Below are positions 31,661 through 41,367 of a DNA stretch of 64,000 nt, one piece after another. Source of the stretch: Phymatolithon calcareum (lineage: Eukaryota; Rhodophyta; Florideophyceae; Hapalidiales); NCBI GenBank assembly GCA_977006965.1, contig OZ345381.1, positions 1,116,001 through 1,180,000 of the forward strand, written 5' to 3'. Position numbers and translations under genes: made by a program. Each line of letters begins with the position of its first letter. Positions within the stretch are counted from its first letter, which is position 1. The notes beneath the pieces were generated by a model that did no database searches, was not told where the DNA came from, and worked only from the letters and a program-made list of their open reading frames with translations.

Positions 31661-34094
31661 CTAAGCCCCAAGGTCCATCTTAATCTTATTAAGAGCAGAA
31701 CCTGCTTTGAACCACTCGATCTGCTCCTCGTTATAAGTATGCAGCAGCTCAATATCCAATGTTGTTCCATCCTGCTTCACACAGCGCAATGTCAGCGGAA
31801 CGCCAACCTTAAAGCCATCCTTCAATCCAACAATGGCTACATCATCATCAGGACGAATCTTATCGTAATCAGCGGGGTTGGCAAACGTGAGGGCGAGCAT
31901 ACCCTGCTTCTTAAGATTAGTCTCATGAATTCGCGCGAATGACTTCACGATGACGGCGACACCGCCAAGATGACGAGGTTCCAGCGCCGCATGTTCGCGG
32001 CTCGAGCCCTCTCCATAGTTCTCATCACCAATCACGACCCATTTCACGCCCTCGGCCTTGTACGCACGTGCGGTGTCTGGCACAGCGCCGTATTCCCCAG
32101 TAAGCCGATTGCAGACAGAATTGACCTCTCCGTTCTCGTCGTTGACGGCACCGATGAGCATGTTATTCGAGATATTATCGAGGTGTCCACGGAACTTAAG
32201 CCACGGACCGGCCATGGAGATGTGATCTGTTGTGCACTTGCCACGAGCCTTAATGAGGATCTTAAGCCCAGTGAGATCCTCTCCGTCCCATGCCTTGAAG
32301 GGTTCGAGCAGTGCGAGACGCTGCGACGTGGGCGAAATCTCGACCTGCAGATCTGATCCGTCGGCAACCGGAGGTTGGAAGGTATCCTGACCAGGATCGA
32401 AACCACGCGCGGGGAGCTCATCACCGCTTGGCGGTTCCAGCTTGAACTCTTCGCCGTTGGCACCCTTCAGGGTGTCTGTCACGGGGTTGAAGTTTAGGGA
32501 CCCTGCAAGGGACATGGCGGTCACGATTTCGGGGGATGCGACGAATGCATGCGTCTGAGGATTACCGTCATTTCTCATCGAAAAGTTGCGGTTGAAAGAG
32601 GTGATGATGGAGTTTGGCGTACCCTTCGGCACGTCCTCTCGGTTCCACTGTCCGATACACGGACCACACGCATTGGCAAGCACAGTGCCGCCAGCAGCTG
32701 AGAATGTGTCAAGGATACCGTCACGGTCGATGGTGGCACGCACCTGCTCCGAGCCCGGGGTAATATTGAAAATGGACTGACTTTTCAATCCTTTGTTCAG
32801 AGCCTGACGCACGACCGATGCGGAGCGGGTCATGTCCTCGTACGAACTGTTGGTGCAGGAGCCGATGAGCCCGACGGTGAGGTCAGCGGGCCATCCCTCT
32901 TTCGCGACAGCTTCCTTGAATTTGGAAAGCGGATGGGCGAGATCAGGGGTGAAGGGTCCGTTAATATGCGGTTCAAGCTCCGAGAGATTAATCTCGATGA
33001 GTTGATCGTAGACAGCGTTTTCGTCAGCGCGAAGATTTTCCGAAAATGAATCGGCGAGAGAAGCGATTCCTGCTCTACCTGTCGACTCAAGGTATGCGCC
33101 CATGCGGGAATTGTATGGGAACATGGATGTGGTGGCTCCAATCTCCGCACCCATATTGCAAATAGTGCCCATACCAGTGCAACTCAAGGAATCCACACCC
33201 TCACCAAAGTACTCGACAATGGCGCCGGTGCCTCCCTTGACAGAGAGAATGCCAGCAACCTTGAGAATGACATCCTTCGGAGAGGCCCAATCCTTCAGCT
33301 CTCCCGTAAGCTTCACTCCAATAACCTTTGGTGCCTTCAGTTCCCAAGGCAAACCGACCATGACGTCGACAGCATCTGCACCACCAACGCCGATAGCACA
33401 TGCGCCCAATCCACCGGCATTAGGTGTGTGAGAATCGGTACCGATCATGAGCAGGCCTGGAAATGCGTAATTCTCCAATACGATCTGGTGAATGATACCC
33501 GAACCAGGTTTCCAGAATCCAAGTCCATATTTCTTCGCTGCGCTGGCGAGAAAGTCATAGACCTCCTTGTTGGTATCTACCGCACGCTTCATATCAGCGG
33601 CAGCGCCGCTAGGACTGGCTGCGATAAGATGATCGCAATGGATAGTGGACGGAACAGCCACTTGAGGGCGCTGAGAGGCCATAAACTGGATGACGGCCAT
33701 TTGCGCAGTGGCATCCTGGAGTGCGACGCGTTCGGGACGGAGCTTGAGAAAAGTCTCGCCACGTACCGGGGCAGGTCCATTGGGATTGTCGAGATGACCG
33801 TAGAGGACTTTCTCCGCGAGACATAGCGGGCGATTAAGCCTGTGTTCAGGAAAACATAAGATGTCAGCAATCCAATGCATATCGGTAGTTCATCCGATTC
33901 GAAGGGAATGGGTACAAAACATACTGTTTTCGGACGACGGAAAGCCGCTCTTCGATTGCAGCGTACGCAGGGTCGAGAAGATTATTTTCCTCGAGGGGGC
34001 TCATGGGCGTGGCGGCAACCCGAGCGGAGGCGCGAAATGCGCGAACCGCCGGCGGGGCCGCTACGCGGGATGGAAGCATGCGTAGGAAGTGCAT
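31661..34094 (-). CDS. ACO: Mitochondrial aconitase (2 exons)
   Basis: Exon 1 is 34094-33925 and exon 2 is 33839-31661. The 85-nt intron (33924-33840) starts GTATGT, ends ACACAG and is phase 2. Joining rebuilds [14 protein letters not shown] and gives 782 residues. Exon 1 begins [15 protein letters not shown] and continues with a basic, Ala-rich segment and [20 protein letters not shown], a mitochondrial presequence followed by the mature start. The 4Fe-4S ligands are in [11 protein letters not shown] and [29 protein letters not shown] and the C-terminal swivelling domain ([18 protein letters not shown]) are intact. The enzyme isomerises citrate to isocitrate in the TCA cycle. A longer start at 34187 is open, but the shorter presequence is more plausible. 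Confidence 0.95.
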
Positions 34095-35346
34095 TGTGCA
34101 CGGAAGATCGGGCGCGTGAGCGCGACAACGGGCAGATCCGCGCCAAAACGGTGCGGTACGATTCACACTTGCTTCACCTACGATCACCTTTCCTGCCGGA
34201 GACGGGACGGAATGGGAATAAGTGCATAATTAATTAAGATTCCAGACGCCGCTCCTCTTCAGAAAGTTGTCAGAGCTATCTGTCTGATCTGAGTGTTCTA
34301 AAATTAATCTGAAATCCAGTCTCATATCGCCACACAATTGGCGTAAATGGGAAGTGGGAACAGCGGAGTGCCCAATCACTGCCCAATACCATGGGAGTGC
34401 ACAAGTGCGCGTCCCTTTGAGGCACAGGTGCACGACGCGTCGAGCGACTGTCAGACACCGGACATGATGTTGCACGGATGCCTCGCGCCGTGGGCGTGCA
34501 GAGGAGTGCTCCATAGATACTGTACGTTGTGGATGCGGCAAGCAAGCAGGGGGTGCAAAAGGAGGTGTCGAAAGGCCGTTTCGTCCGTCAACCTGCGTGC
34601 GGGCCGTTGCCGGCGAATGGCGGGTGTCGCGCGTCGCGCACGTGGGCATCCCCTCCGTCCCATGATGCGTCTGGCCGCTCATTTCCGCGGCGGCAAAAAG
34701 CCGCGGTCTGGAAAAGCGGAGAAACATTCCGCGTCCCTGAAGTCATTAACCCCTGTGTCACCCTCCACAGAAACGAAGCGGGAGGAAAAGAAGAGTATGG
34801 AAGAAGAAGAAGGAGAAGAAGAACGACCAGTACCGCGACGCGAGGAGTGGGACCATGAGGCACTTTGGGAGACCAGCGTGCAAATGTGCGGTGTTTTTGA
34901 ACACGGCGAACCGTATGTCACGTTGCCATTTCTGGAACCTGTTCCGGACCCAGTGCCGGAACCTCCGCCATGATGTCGAGCAATGGCGGATATGATGCTT
35001 CAGCGTGGCTAGAATTACTGTCCGTTCGAGCACAACCTGCCACCCTCTCCGCCTACACATGAGCCGGACGGAGCGTTTGCTCTTTTTGGACCAGCTCGTG
35101 CCTTCTTCCCGCAGAGTGACGAAACTGGGCATTTGCAGTCGTCAACTATAAGGCGAAGCGTGCTGATTTCTCGCGCTTCTGATTGCGCGCGCCTCGCAGT
35201 CATGCGAGATGACCCCGCGCACGATTCGGACAGCGAGCGAGTGTCTCCAAGTCTCAGTCAGTTGTCACGAAAAGTTAATCTATTGCTGCCGCTCTTCTAC
35301 AGGACGAAGCGACGCACGGTAGCTCTACTATCTAAAACAGTTACTC
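34095..35346. other. GC-rich spacer between minus-strand genes
   Basis: About 1.25 kb upstream of aconitase. GC content rises here and stays high through the next gene. It holds one doubtful plus-strand gene (listed separately). Overlapping open frames on the opposite strand are expected from the composition. Confidence 0.45.
34347..34973 (+). CDS. Hypothetical protein, doubtful
   Basis: A 208-codon frame (ATG at 34347, other ATGs further in near 34661) starting 250 bp from, and divergent to, aconitase. The first half is Arg/Cys-rich and looks composition-driven. The last 80 residues look more protein-like: a KREEKKSMEEEEGEEERP charged stretch, then EEWDHEALWETSVQMCGVFE and a proline-rich end, PDPVPEPPP. 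No family is recognised. A frame on the opposite strand overlaps it, so the GC-rich composition alone could explain it. Transcript evidence would decide. Confidence 0.3.
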   Translation: MGSGNSGVPNHCPIPWECTSARPFEAQVHDASSDCQTPDMMLHGCLAPWACRGVLHRYCTLWMRQASRGCKRRCRKAVSSVNLRAGRCRRMAGVARRARGHPLRPMMRLAAHFRGGKKPRSGKAEKHSASLKSLTPVSPSTETKREEKKSMEEEEGEEERPVPRREEWDHEALWETSVQMCGVFEHGEPYVTLPFLEPVPDPVPEPPP

Positions 35347-36750
35347 CTATACCTGCATATGTCTCGCAAAATCCCACGGAATGCGAATCTCTCCATCCTC
35401 CGCCACCCCGGCCTGCCCATCCACAACCTGCACACTCGCCCCATCCAGCAACCCCCTCATCCGCGCCGCTCTTTCCCGCATCGAGTTGACACACTCTGCC
35501 CATTGCACCTCACTAACCCCTTCAGCCCTCCGAATCCCACCAAGTCGAAGTGCGCGCACAATCGCCGCCCGCTCCTTCTCCCGCATTCCCTCATCCGCCA
35601 CAATGCGTTGATGCGCCTCATCTATCATCCCCGCATGCGCCTCAACAGCCGACCGCACACCCTCCGCCCCGCGCTCCAGCCCCACCCGCAAAACCCCAGC
35701 CCGTCCATCGCACTCAATCCCATCCCCAGGCACCACCATAACCGCAATTCCCTTCTCCTCCCCCCCTTCACCCCGCACCCCCCTCAAAACCGCGCGATAC
35801 ATCGTCTGCACCCCCTCCTCCCCCGGCAGGTGATGCATAACAAGTCTCACCCCCAATCCCCTCGCCGCCCCCTCCTCCAACCTTCTCGTCTCCCTCTCGC
35901 ACCTCCGTCGTCTCCCACACCGCTCCACCAATTCCCCATCCGTAATCGCATTGTCCCACTGCATCCGTCGCGCACACATCCCAAGAAGCAAGTCGCTCCC
36001 CCCCTCACTCAGCACACATGCCACCGCACCAGGATCGATTTCCACAACTGCACCGCGCAAAGCCCCCTGTCCCCCCTCCGCGCGCGCAGCGTCCCGCAAC
36101 GCATCGCGAACACGCGCAAGCAGTCCGACAAGCCGCGCATCGCGCGGCAGCGCAGGATGCAACACGATGCGCACGCCATGCGCACGCTGCAACGCCAGCA
36201 GGAGCACGTGCGCATCGCCGGCCTTCCCGGCCGCTTCTGCCGCGGTCCGCGCGGTCATTTCCTGTCTGACGGCCGCGTGCTTCGCGGCGTGTGCGCGCGC
36301 GTGCCGCGCGAGCGTCGCAAGCGATGTGAACCGCCCGCGCTGCGTCGTTGCCGCGCGCAGTGTGGTCGGCGGCGGCGGATCGAGTCCGAGTTGCTTGAAG
36401 AGTTGCACAAGCGCTTCGGCGAGCGCGCTTGCACCCGGGCCTATCTGCACTTTTGCGCGGCGCAATTCGGCGCCGGGTGCGTCGGCGTGTGCGAAGAAAT
36501 CTAGCGTTTGCGATTTGGGCGGCGGGGATGGTGAGGATGCGTCTGCGGATGAGATGCGCGGGTCGGGGAAGTGCACGGATAGGGCGGCCTGCAAGGCCTG
36601 GAAGGATCGCTGGTTCACATCGCGCGCTGTGGGGTGCTGCGCGAAGCGGTCGGGATGCACGCGCTGGTATAGGCGGTGTAGATGCTTCTTTAGCTCGGAC
36701 GAGGCACGGCTGGGAGGGTGTGTTGCACTGCTTACCGCGCGTGCCCACAT
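35347..36750 (-). CDS. TCAIM-like protein (DUF4460/DUF4461)
   Basis: A 467-residue protein. Near the N-terminus LYQRVHPDRFAQHPTARDV and NQRSFQAL match the DUF4460 block of vertebrate TCAIM (HPDFFGQHP, then NENSL), which is reminiscent of a J-domain HPD loop. The C-terminal region corresponds to DUF4461 and ends in EDGEIRIPWDFARHMQV, matching the TCAIM ending QDGDLCIPWNWK. The middle is strongly Ala/Arg/Gly-rich. TCAIM is a mitochondrial matrix protein linked in animals to regulation of oxoglutarate dehydrogenase and T-cell activation, so the algal role is unknown but probably mitochondrial. Third-position GC is extreme here, which also creates a 381-codon antisense frame that is an artefact. 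Confidence 0.75.
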   Translation of the reverse strand: MWARAVSSATHPPSRASSELKKHLHRLYQRVHPDRFAQHPTARDVNQRSFQALQAALSVHFPDPRISSADASSPSPPPKSQTLDFFAHADAPGAELRRAKVQIGPGASALAEALVQLFKQLGLDPPPPTTLRAATTQRGRFTSLATLARHARAHAAKHAAVRQEMTARTAAEAAGKAGDAHVLLLALQRAHGVRIVLHPALPRDARLVGLLARVRDALRDAARAEGGQGALRGAVVEIDPGAVACVLSEGGSDLLLGMCARRMQWDNAITDGELVERCGRRRRCERETRRLEEGAARGLGVRLVMHHLPGEEGVQTMYRAVLRGVRGEGGEEKGIAVMVVPGDGIECDGRAGVLRVGLERGAEGVRSAVEAHAGMIDEAHQRIVADEGMREKERAAIVRALRLGGIRRAEGVSEVQWAECVNSMRERAARMRGLLDGASVQVVDGQAGVAEDGEIRIPWDFARHMQV

Positions 36751-36938
36751 CGTGTGCAGATGCGTTGGTTTTCTAGTCTGCGTGGGTCACATGATCGATT
36801 GCAGCGATTTTTGAGTGAAGAAAATTAGGGAATAGAATTGGCAAATTTTTGGATTTTTGGTTACAAAAATATGAGGGAATTGCATTTTCAACATGCAACG
36901 TTGCCATCGCTCTCTATGAAAGAGCATGGAGGGAGGCA

Positions 36939-37018
36939 CACTGGGGGAGCACGGTAGCAATTTGGCCCGAAAATTATTTGGTTTATTTGGGCCAAAATGC
37001 TGCCGTGCTCCCCCAGTG
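36939..37018. mobile_element. Foldback MITE with hAT-like ends
   Basis: An 80-bp element that is almost one large inverted repeat. The left arm reads CACTGGGGGAGCACGG then TAGCAATTTGGCCC, and the right arm is its complement with two or three mismatches, around an AT-rich centre. The end sequence and the internal GGCCCAAATAAA stretch recur at about 56,494-56,530, beside a hAT transposase remnant, so the element is probably a non-autonomous relative. A 4-bp GCAC on both sides is compatible with a short duplication, but a clean 8-bp target duplication is not seen. Confidence 0.65.
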
Positions 37019-37044
37019 CACTTAACCCGAAATTGCGCATCCTG

Positions 37045-37503
37045 CTCACAGGCAAAAATATGAAGCAAACCTTGACGAGTGAAACATCATATGAGTCGCA
37101 AGGGTCATCTATGTCCAAGTCGATTTTCCTCAGTGCGTCGAGCCAGCCACTTACAGCACAAGATGTGTGTGTGGAAGGAGATCGTCTCGAATTGAAGAGG
37201 AAGAGGAGAATCCCGTATGACAAGACGAGCGAACTACCAGCAATCCTCAAACTCCCGAATGTGAAGCACAGGCAATTAGCGCTTCACTACATCTGCGGAA
37301 GATTTCCGTAGGTGTCGACAACAAGCATGGTGGAAAAATTTGGAAACCGAGCTCGACAGCATATGGAAACGCTGGAAAACAATCTGTCAGGATATGACCT
37401 GAAAGGAGACAAAAGACTGGACACCGAGAAAGCACTTAACGAGCTCTTGCTATTCAGCAAGACCATCATCGAGTGCATGGAAAACGAAGAAGGACTGCTC
37501 TGA
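37045..37503 (+). pseudogene. Unidentified small ORF broken by TAG
   Basis: A frame beginning inside or just after the MITE reads through about 88 codons, meets TAG at 37309-37311, and continues in the same frame for another 63 codons. The product has a KRKRRIPYDKTSELPAILK segment before the stop and a helical EKALNELLLFSKTIIECME segment after it. No family is recognised. An AATAAA at about 37,689 is followed by an eight-base A-run at about 37,701, which resembles a retrocopy tail. It may be a decayed retrogene, a transposon-encoded protein, or two exons with an unseen intron. Confidence 0.35.
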
Positions 37504-38161
37504 ATCAAGAACGAGAAGTTACGTAGATGTCCCTTAGGACACGAAGCCTATTAGCGGGAACACCAGCAGCGAACCCACAACTTTCCCCCACCGCCTATAG
37601 CAGACGGTAGGTTTCAACGGTCTACACACTGGAAGGTAGCAACTGAGGAAGCCTTGCCCGTATATTCGTAAGATTGTGGGGCTTTTAAATAAAGTTCAAT
37701 TGAAAAAAAAGCAAGATGTGTGTGTACTTTGTTCGACTGAGCCAGAGAAGCTGAACGTGTTCGTCGCTGTCAGGCACAATGCAATCATGGTTGCAACTTA
37801 CAGGCACGGCAATCCATCTTGCAATCTCTGAGGTCTCCGCAATCAATGATTGCGATTGCAGATTGTAATATATTGCTAGACCAATTATATTGTTTACAGC
37901 CCTGCTCGGGATGGGACACTTCCTATTTGTACTGTATTAATACTATGTGACACGCAAATGACTAGTCCAACTGCATGACATCTTAGTGTCCTGCCGCCGG
38001 GCGTGCTACTAGTCGTATCCATTCCTTGAGAGTAAGACTCGAGAGAGGGTCTTGAGTCCGGTGTAGAAGACCATTGACTTTGTCACAGCAGAGCCCTGAG
38101 GTTTGGATGAAAACCTAAAGAGAACGATGTTAAACATCAGTTTTATCTCGAACATAAACAA

Positions 38162-39578
38162 CTATCGCTCACACCTACGTATTAGCAATGCTGCTATTAT
38201 GGCTATGAACACAAACAGCATACATCCGCTCATGGCAGAAAGTAGCGTCCAGCCTACGATATCCAGTGGGATATCTGTGGATGGCGTGCCGCAGTTAAGC
38301 GGAACTGTATTGAACTGATCGATAAGCTTTCGAATCTCTCCTTGGTGCCGAAGCCTCAGAATTCCTCTGTCAATCTGAACTTGAGTGTTACGACGGACGC
38401 TAGGTCCAAAAAACCAGCCTGAAGCCACAGTTGGTAATGGGATTGCCGTTTTGTAAACAGTCAGCTTATCGCATGCACCTCGTTGTCCTATGAGATATTG
38501 AGCAACAGACTGCAGATATCGAGCACTCAACAAGTAAGGGGTGTTGATCAGAATTCCGCGAGATCAGCAAAGTGAAAGAGGTCGGAACAGTACAACATAC
38601 CTCAGTTGACACAACAAACTTTGCCGGATGAGCGTCATTGAGAATTTTTTCGAAGCTGAAACCAAGGCACACGAAAAACTTAGAAATGAGATAATATTTC
38701 CCTCTATAGTATGGACGTTGGAAACGTACCAGTCATCACATTTTTTACACCAGTGCCAGGGAGTGGCATATTCGTATTTCTTTGCAGGATCGACATAATT
38801 GCGCCAAATGATTTCCGTCCCTCCTCCTTGTATGATGACGTACTCGTTTAGCTCCCTTGGGCCAAGAGCAGCGAGAGGCCGTTGCATGGCCTCGGTCTTC
38901 TTCGCAAACACAAAGTTTACCACAGAAATCTCGTAAAACAAGATAGCGATAACGAAAAAAGCAGCAACGCCAAGATCCCAACATGTTTTCATGAGTTTTT
39001 CGCCTATTGTCCAACGAGGCTTCTTCGTCGCGCTCGAAATCTCCAAGAAGATGTCTAGAGATGCTCTGGGTAGTTCGGGGGCTTGTGAAACAAAATGCGA
39101 TCAAAACACGAACAAAGATGTAAAATATGACGACGCCAAGCAATAAAAACCAAGTTTTGACCTGGAAAGGGCTCAATATTGCCCTGTATGCTTGAGTTAA
39201 GATAGTACCTCTGTCTCAACGCCCTATGAGGACGACCCTCTCGCCGGTGACAGGAGTGGATGCGCGGGTGCGATTTGTTATCCGCTGCAGTAAATTATAA
39301 ACGCTCCCACCGGCGATGAACTGATGGTGTTTTTCTTGGGCAACAAATTCCATCGTTTCTGTGAATGTACAGCTGGGACCGCCGAAGACCCAGTAGGCTT
39401 CATCAAGTGGCAAATCGTCAACTATGTCGAAAAAAATGCCGTGCAAAAGAGGAAAGACAGTCCTCCTTTCCTTGCAACGGAACAACTTGACATCGTTCTC
39501 AGATGTCATTTTCGGATCCAGGACAACGAACTGCGACCGAAGTAGATAACGCGTTAGTGACATAAATGCGACCATATT
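38162..39578 (-). pseudogene. Ionotropic glutamate receptor-like channel, interrupted
   Basis: Exons readable on the minus strand encode the membrane core of a ligand-gated channel. A pre-M1/M1 block, AILSPFQVKTWFLLLGVV (family FLxPFxxxVW), is followed by an M3-like helix, KLMKTCWDLGVAAFFVIAIL. Then come an S2-like lobe, two short introns (38729-38656, 74 nt, phase 2; 38600-38510, 91 nt, phase 0), KFVVSTE joined to SVAQYLIGQ, GWFFGPSVRRN and a C-terminal M4 helix, GCMLFVFIAIIAALL. Two defects break the frame: a TGA at 39218-39216 before M1, and a one-base shift near the five-C run at 39077-39081 between M1 and M3. Nothing resembling the pore loop is obvious. The upstream ligand-binding S1 half is not convincing. 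It is either a pseudogene, a sequence error, or a gene with introns I could not place. Confidence 0.55.
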
Positions 39579-39637
39579 AAAGGGATGCCCCGGGTTGGAA
39601 AGCGTCCTAAATGGTTTCCAACCCGGGGCATCCCTTT
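39579..39637. repeat. Perfect 23-bp-arm hairpin
   Basis: Arms 39579-39601 and 39615-39637 are exact reverse complements, with a 13-nt loop. The arm begins AAAGGGATGCCCCGGG. It interrupts the upstream end of the receptor-like locus. No target duplication is evident. Confidence 0.8.
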
Positions 39638-41022
39638 GAAGGACGGCGATTGAAGATTGGCTATGTAGCGATATAGATGTTAAGCTTCCCCAAGGTCTGC
39701 ACATTGTGCAGCTTGGGCAGCTGTTGTGACATCAAGTACCACTCGTATCTGTTAAGTCTACTGGAGCCGTAAGGATGTGGAGTTGTTTACCAGCTCTGAT
39801 AAATCCCGCAATAAAAGGAAAGGAAAGGAAATATACAAGACATTATAAACGTACCGGTGGCTCGGACATGAAAATGAATGTGGGAATTCTACGGGCGGGC
39901 TTGAAGTTAAGCGGATCTCGGCGAATTCGACTGACACATCGGTTTTTGCTTTTAGGGAAACTGCTATTCTGTGCCTCTGCTGAATCAGAAAATTAGATGG
40001 AAAAGGAACACGAGCACCGAAATCTGGAAAGCATGCATCGCGTTCGATGGACGAACAAGATGAGGAAGATGGGGCAAATGGTTATTTTGTATACTGAGCT
40101 CCAACGAATTTATCGAAACGGCAGAATTCTGCAGATTAATTTCCCGCTCGTCCATTGTTATGCGATGCAGCGTATAGACACAAGAGAGTCACGTGCCCGT
40201 ATGGCCCATCAGATCACTTGCTACGAGCAGCATGACTAGTACCGCGATCCAAGTTGTGCGGCGTACAGTCGCGAGAGGAAAAAGCGACCGCCTTGGGACA
40301 GCGACATAACAGTGGGTGCGACATCATGTCGGGATAGGTCGCAAGTTATAGAGCGCTGAGGGTCCCTACTATGGCTCCCTCTTCCAGCTATGCAAAGAAG
40401 ACCCTTACTCACCAATGATAAAGAGCTCTTCCTCCTAACTGCACCTACTCGTCATACCAAGCGCGTGGCGTCCCGAACATTAAGCAGATCCAATCTCATA
40501 GATTTATCCTATTTTCATCCATCCTTGTCGCGCGTGATCACTGTACCCCGCAACACAAGACAATCTAGAATCCCCAGGAAAAGTAGCATTCGTTTAGATA
40601 GATACGCCCGGACCCCCGGGCCTCAAGCTTAGCTAAGGTCAAGGCAAAAAATAACAAAAGCACGAACGAATAAACACCAATACTTTATCTAGGCCAACCT
40701 CAACACAGATGATAAGCGTACGGCCACTCAGAGCGTCCTGGTTTCGAAACTCTTTATGGAACGTGTCCACAACAGTGTTCTCGCTCTGTACAGTCTCGAG
40801 CGGCAAATTGCCTCACTGTCTCTTTGCAAGATACGCAGAGAAACAGGATGCAGTATAATGCTACAACCACGAGAGTCCTTACCATCCATGATGGATGACT
40901 CGTTGGCTGAGTTTTTAGCACCATCTATATAAAGTCCACGTCAATGCTTACCTACCGAAGCTACACTCGACCACTCCACAACCTAACCACCAGCCCAGAG
41001 ACCACCGAACTCTGGGTGGGAC
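39638..41022. other. Intergenic region with LINE-tail-like sequence
   Basis: About 1.4 kb. At 39,808-39,833 CAATAAAAGG is followed by GGAAA repeats, resembling the CAATAAAGAAAGAAAG tail of the RNase H element at 58.7 kb, so an old LINE 3' end is possible. A TATA box for the next gene sits at 40926-40933. No coding sequence is supportable. Confidence 0.4.
40926..40933 (+). promoter_or_regulatory. TATA box of the small gene at 41023
   Basis: TATATAAA lies 90 bp upstream of the start codon at 41023, the spacing expected for a core promoter with a 5' UTR of about 60 nt. It supports a real gene downstream. Not experimentally shown. Confidence 0.45.
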
Positions 41023-41367
41023 ATGGACGTCGTCGCTACACCTGCCGGCGACGGCGATGACGACGATACACCGTCGAAGAAGAAACGGCGCACCATCGCC
41101 GCGAACAACGAACTACAACAATTCGCGTCGATACGCAAAATATCGAGGGCGAATAGAAGAACAAGGGCGATGACAATAACTTCCTCCGCGGACGCATGCA
41201 TTCGGTCCAATATTCAGAACCGCAAGAAGATGCTTGCCGTCATGGACGAGCATGCCAAAACGCTCGGAGCGCACCGGCATATCCTGTCCGTGTATCTTAA
41301 TGTCCTCGCGGACGACGAGCCTGCTGACATTGCGCACAATCTGGTCTTTGACCAATGGTTCATATAA
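41023..41367 (+). CDS. Small lineage-specific protein, repeated family copy 1
   Basis: A 114-residue protein with an acidic start (PAGDGDDDD), a nuclear-signal-like SKKKRRTIA segment and a basic helix (ISRANRRTRAM), then ACIRSNIQNRKKML, DEHAKTLGA and ILSVYLNVLADDEPADI. No known family. A decayed second copy is on the minus strand at 48836-49206, so this is a dispersed family. After the stop at 41365-41367, a shifted frame continues with FCVSPTEAYALALKEDGTIA, hinting that the ancestral protein was longer and that this copy may itself be frame-shifted. A TATA box lies 90 bp upstream. The function is unknown; the basic cluster suggests a nuclear location. Confidence 0.5.
   Translation: MDVVATPAGDGDDDDTPSKKKRRTIAANNELQQFASIRKISRANRRTRAMTITSSADACIRSNIQNRKKMLAVMDEHAKTLGAHRHILSVYLNVLADDEPADIAHNLVFDQWFI

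Larger units (their letters stand above)
36751..38161. other. Repeat-bearing intergenic region
   Basis: About 1.4 kb in which composition drops abruptly from GC-rich to AT-richer at about 36,800. It carries the foldback MITE at 36939-37018 and the interrupted frame at 37045-37503 with a downstream A-tract. The stretch 37,710-38,161 shows nothing recognisable. Confidence 0.5.

Noticed and set aside
35359-36504. 381-codon plus-strand open frame antisense to the TCAIM-like gene
   Set aside because: The extreme GC content removes stop codons on both strands; the product is His/Pro/Arg-rich and unlike a protein, while the minus strand matches a family.
39082-39161. An 80-nt GT-AG intron removing the M1-like segment of the receptor locus
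   Set aside because: Donor and acceptor look plausible, but the removed part encodes a convincing pre-M1/M1 block and the intron does not restore the frame from the upstream exon; a frameshift fits better. Transcript data would settle it.
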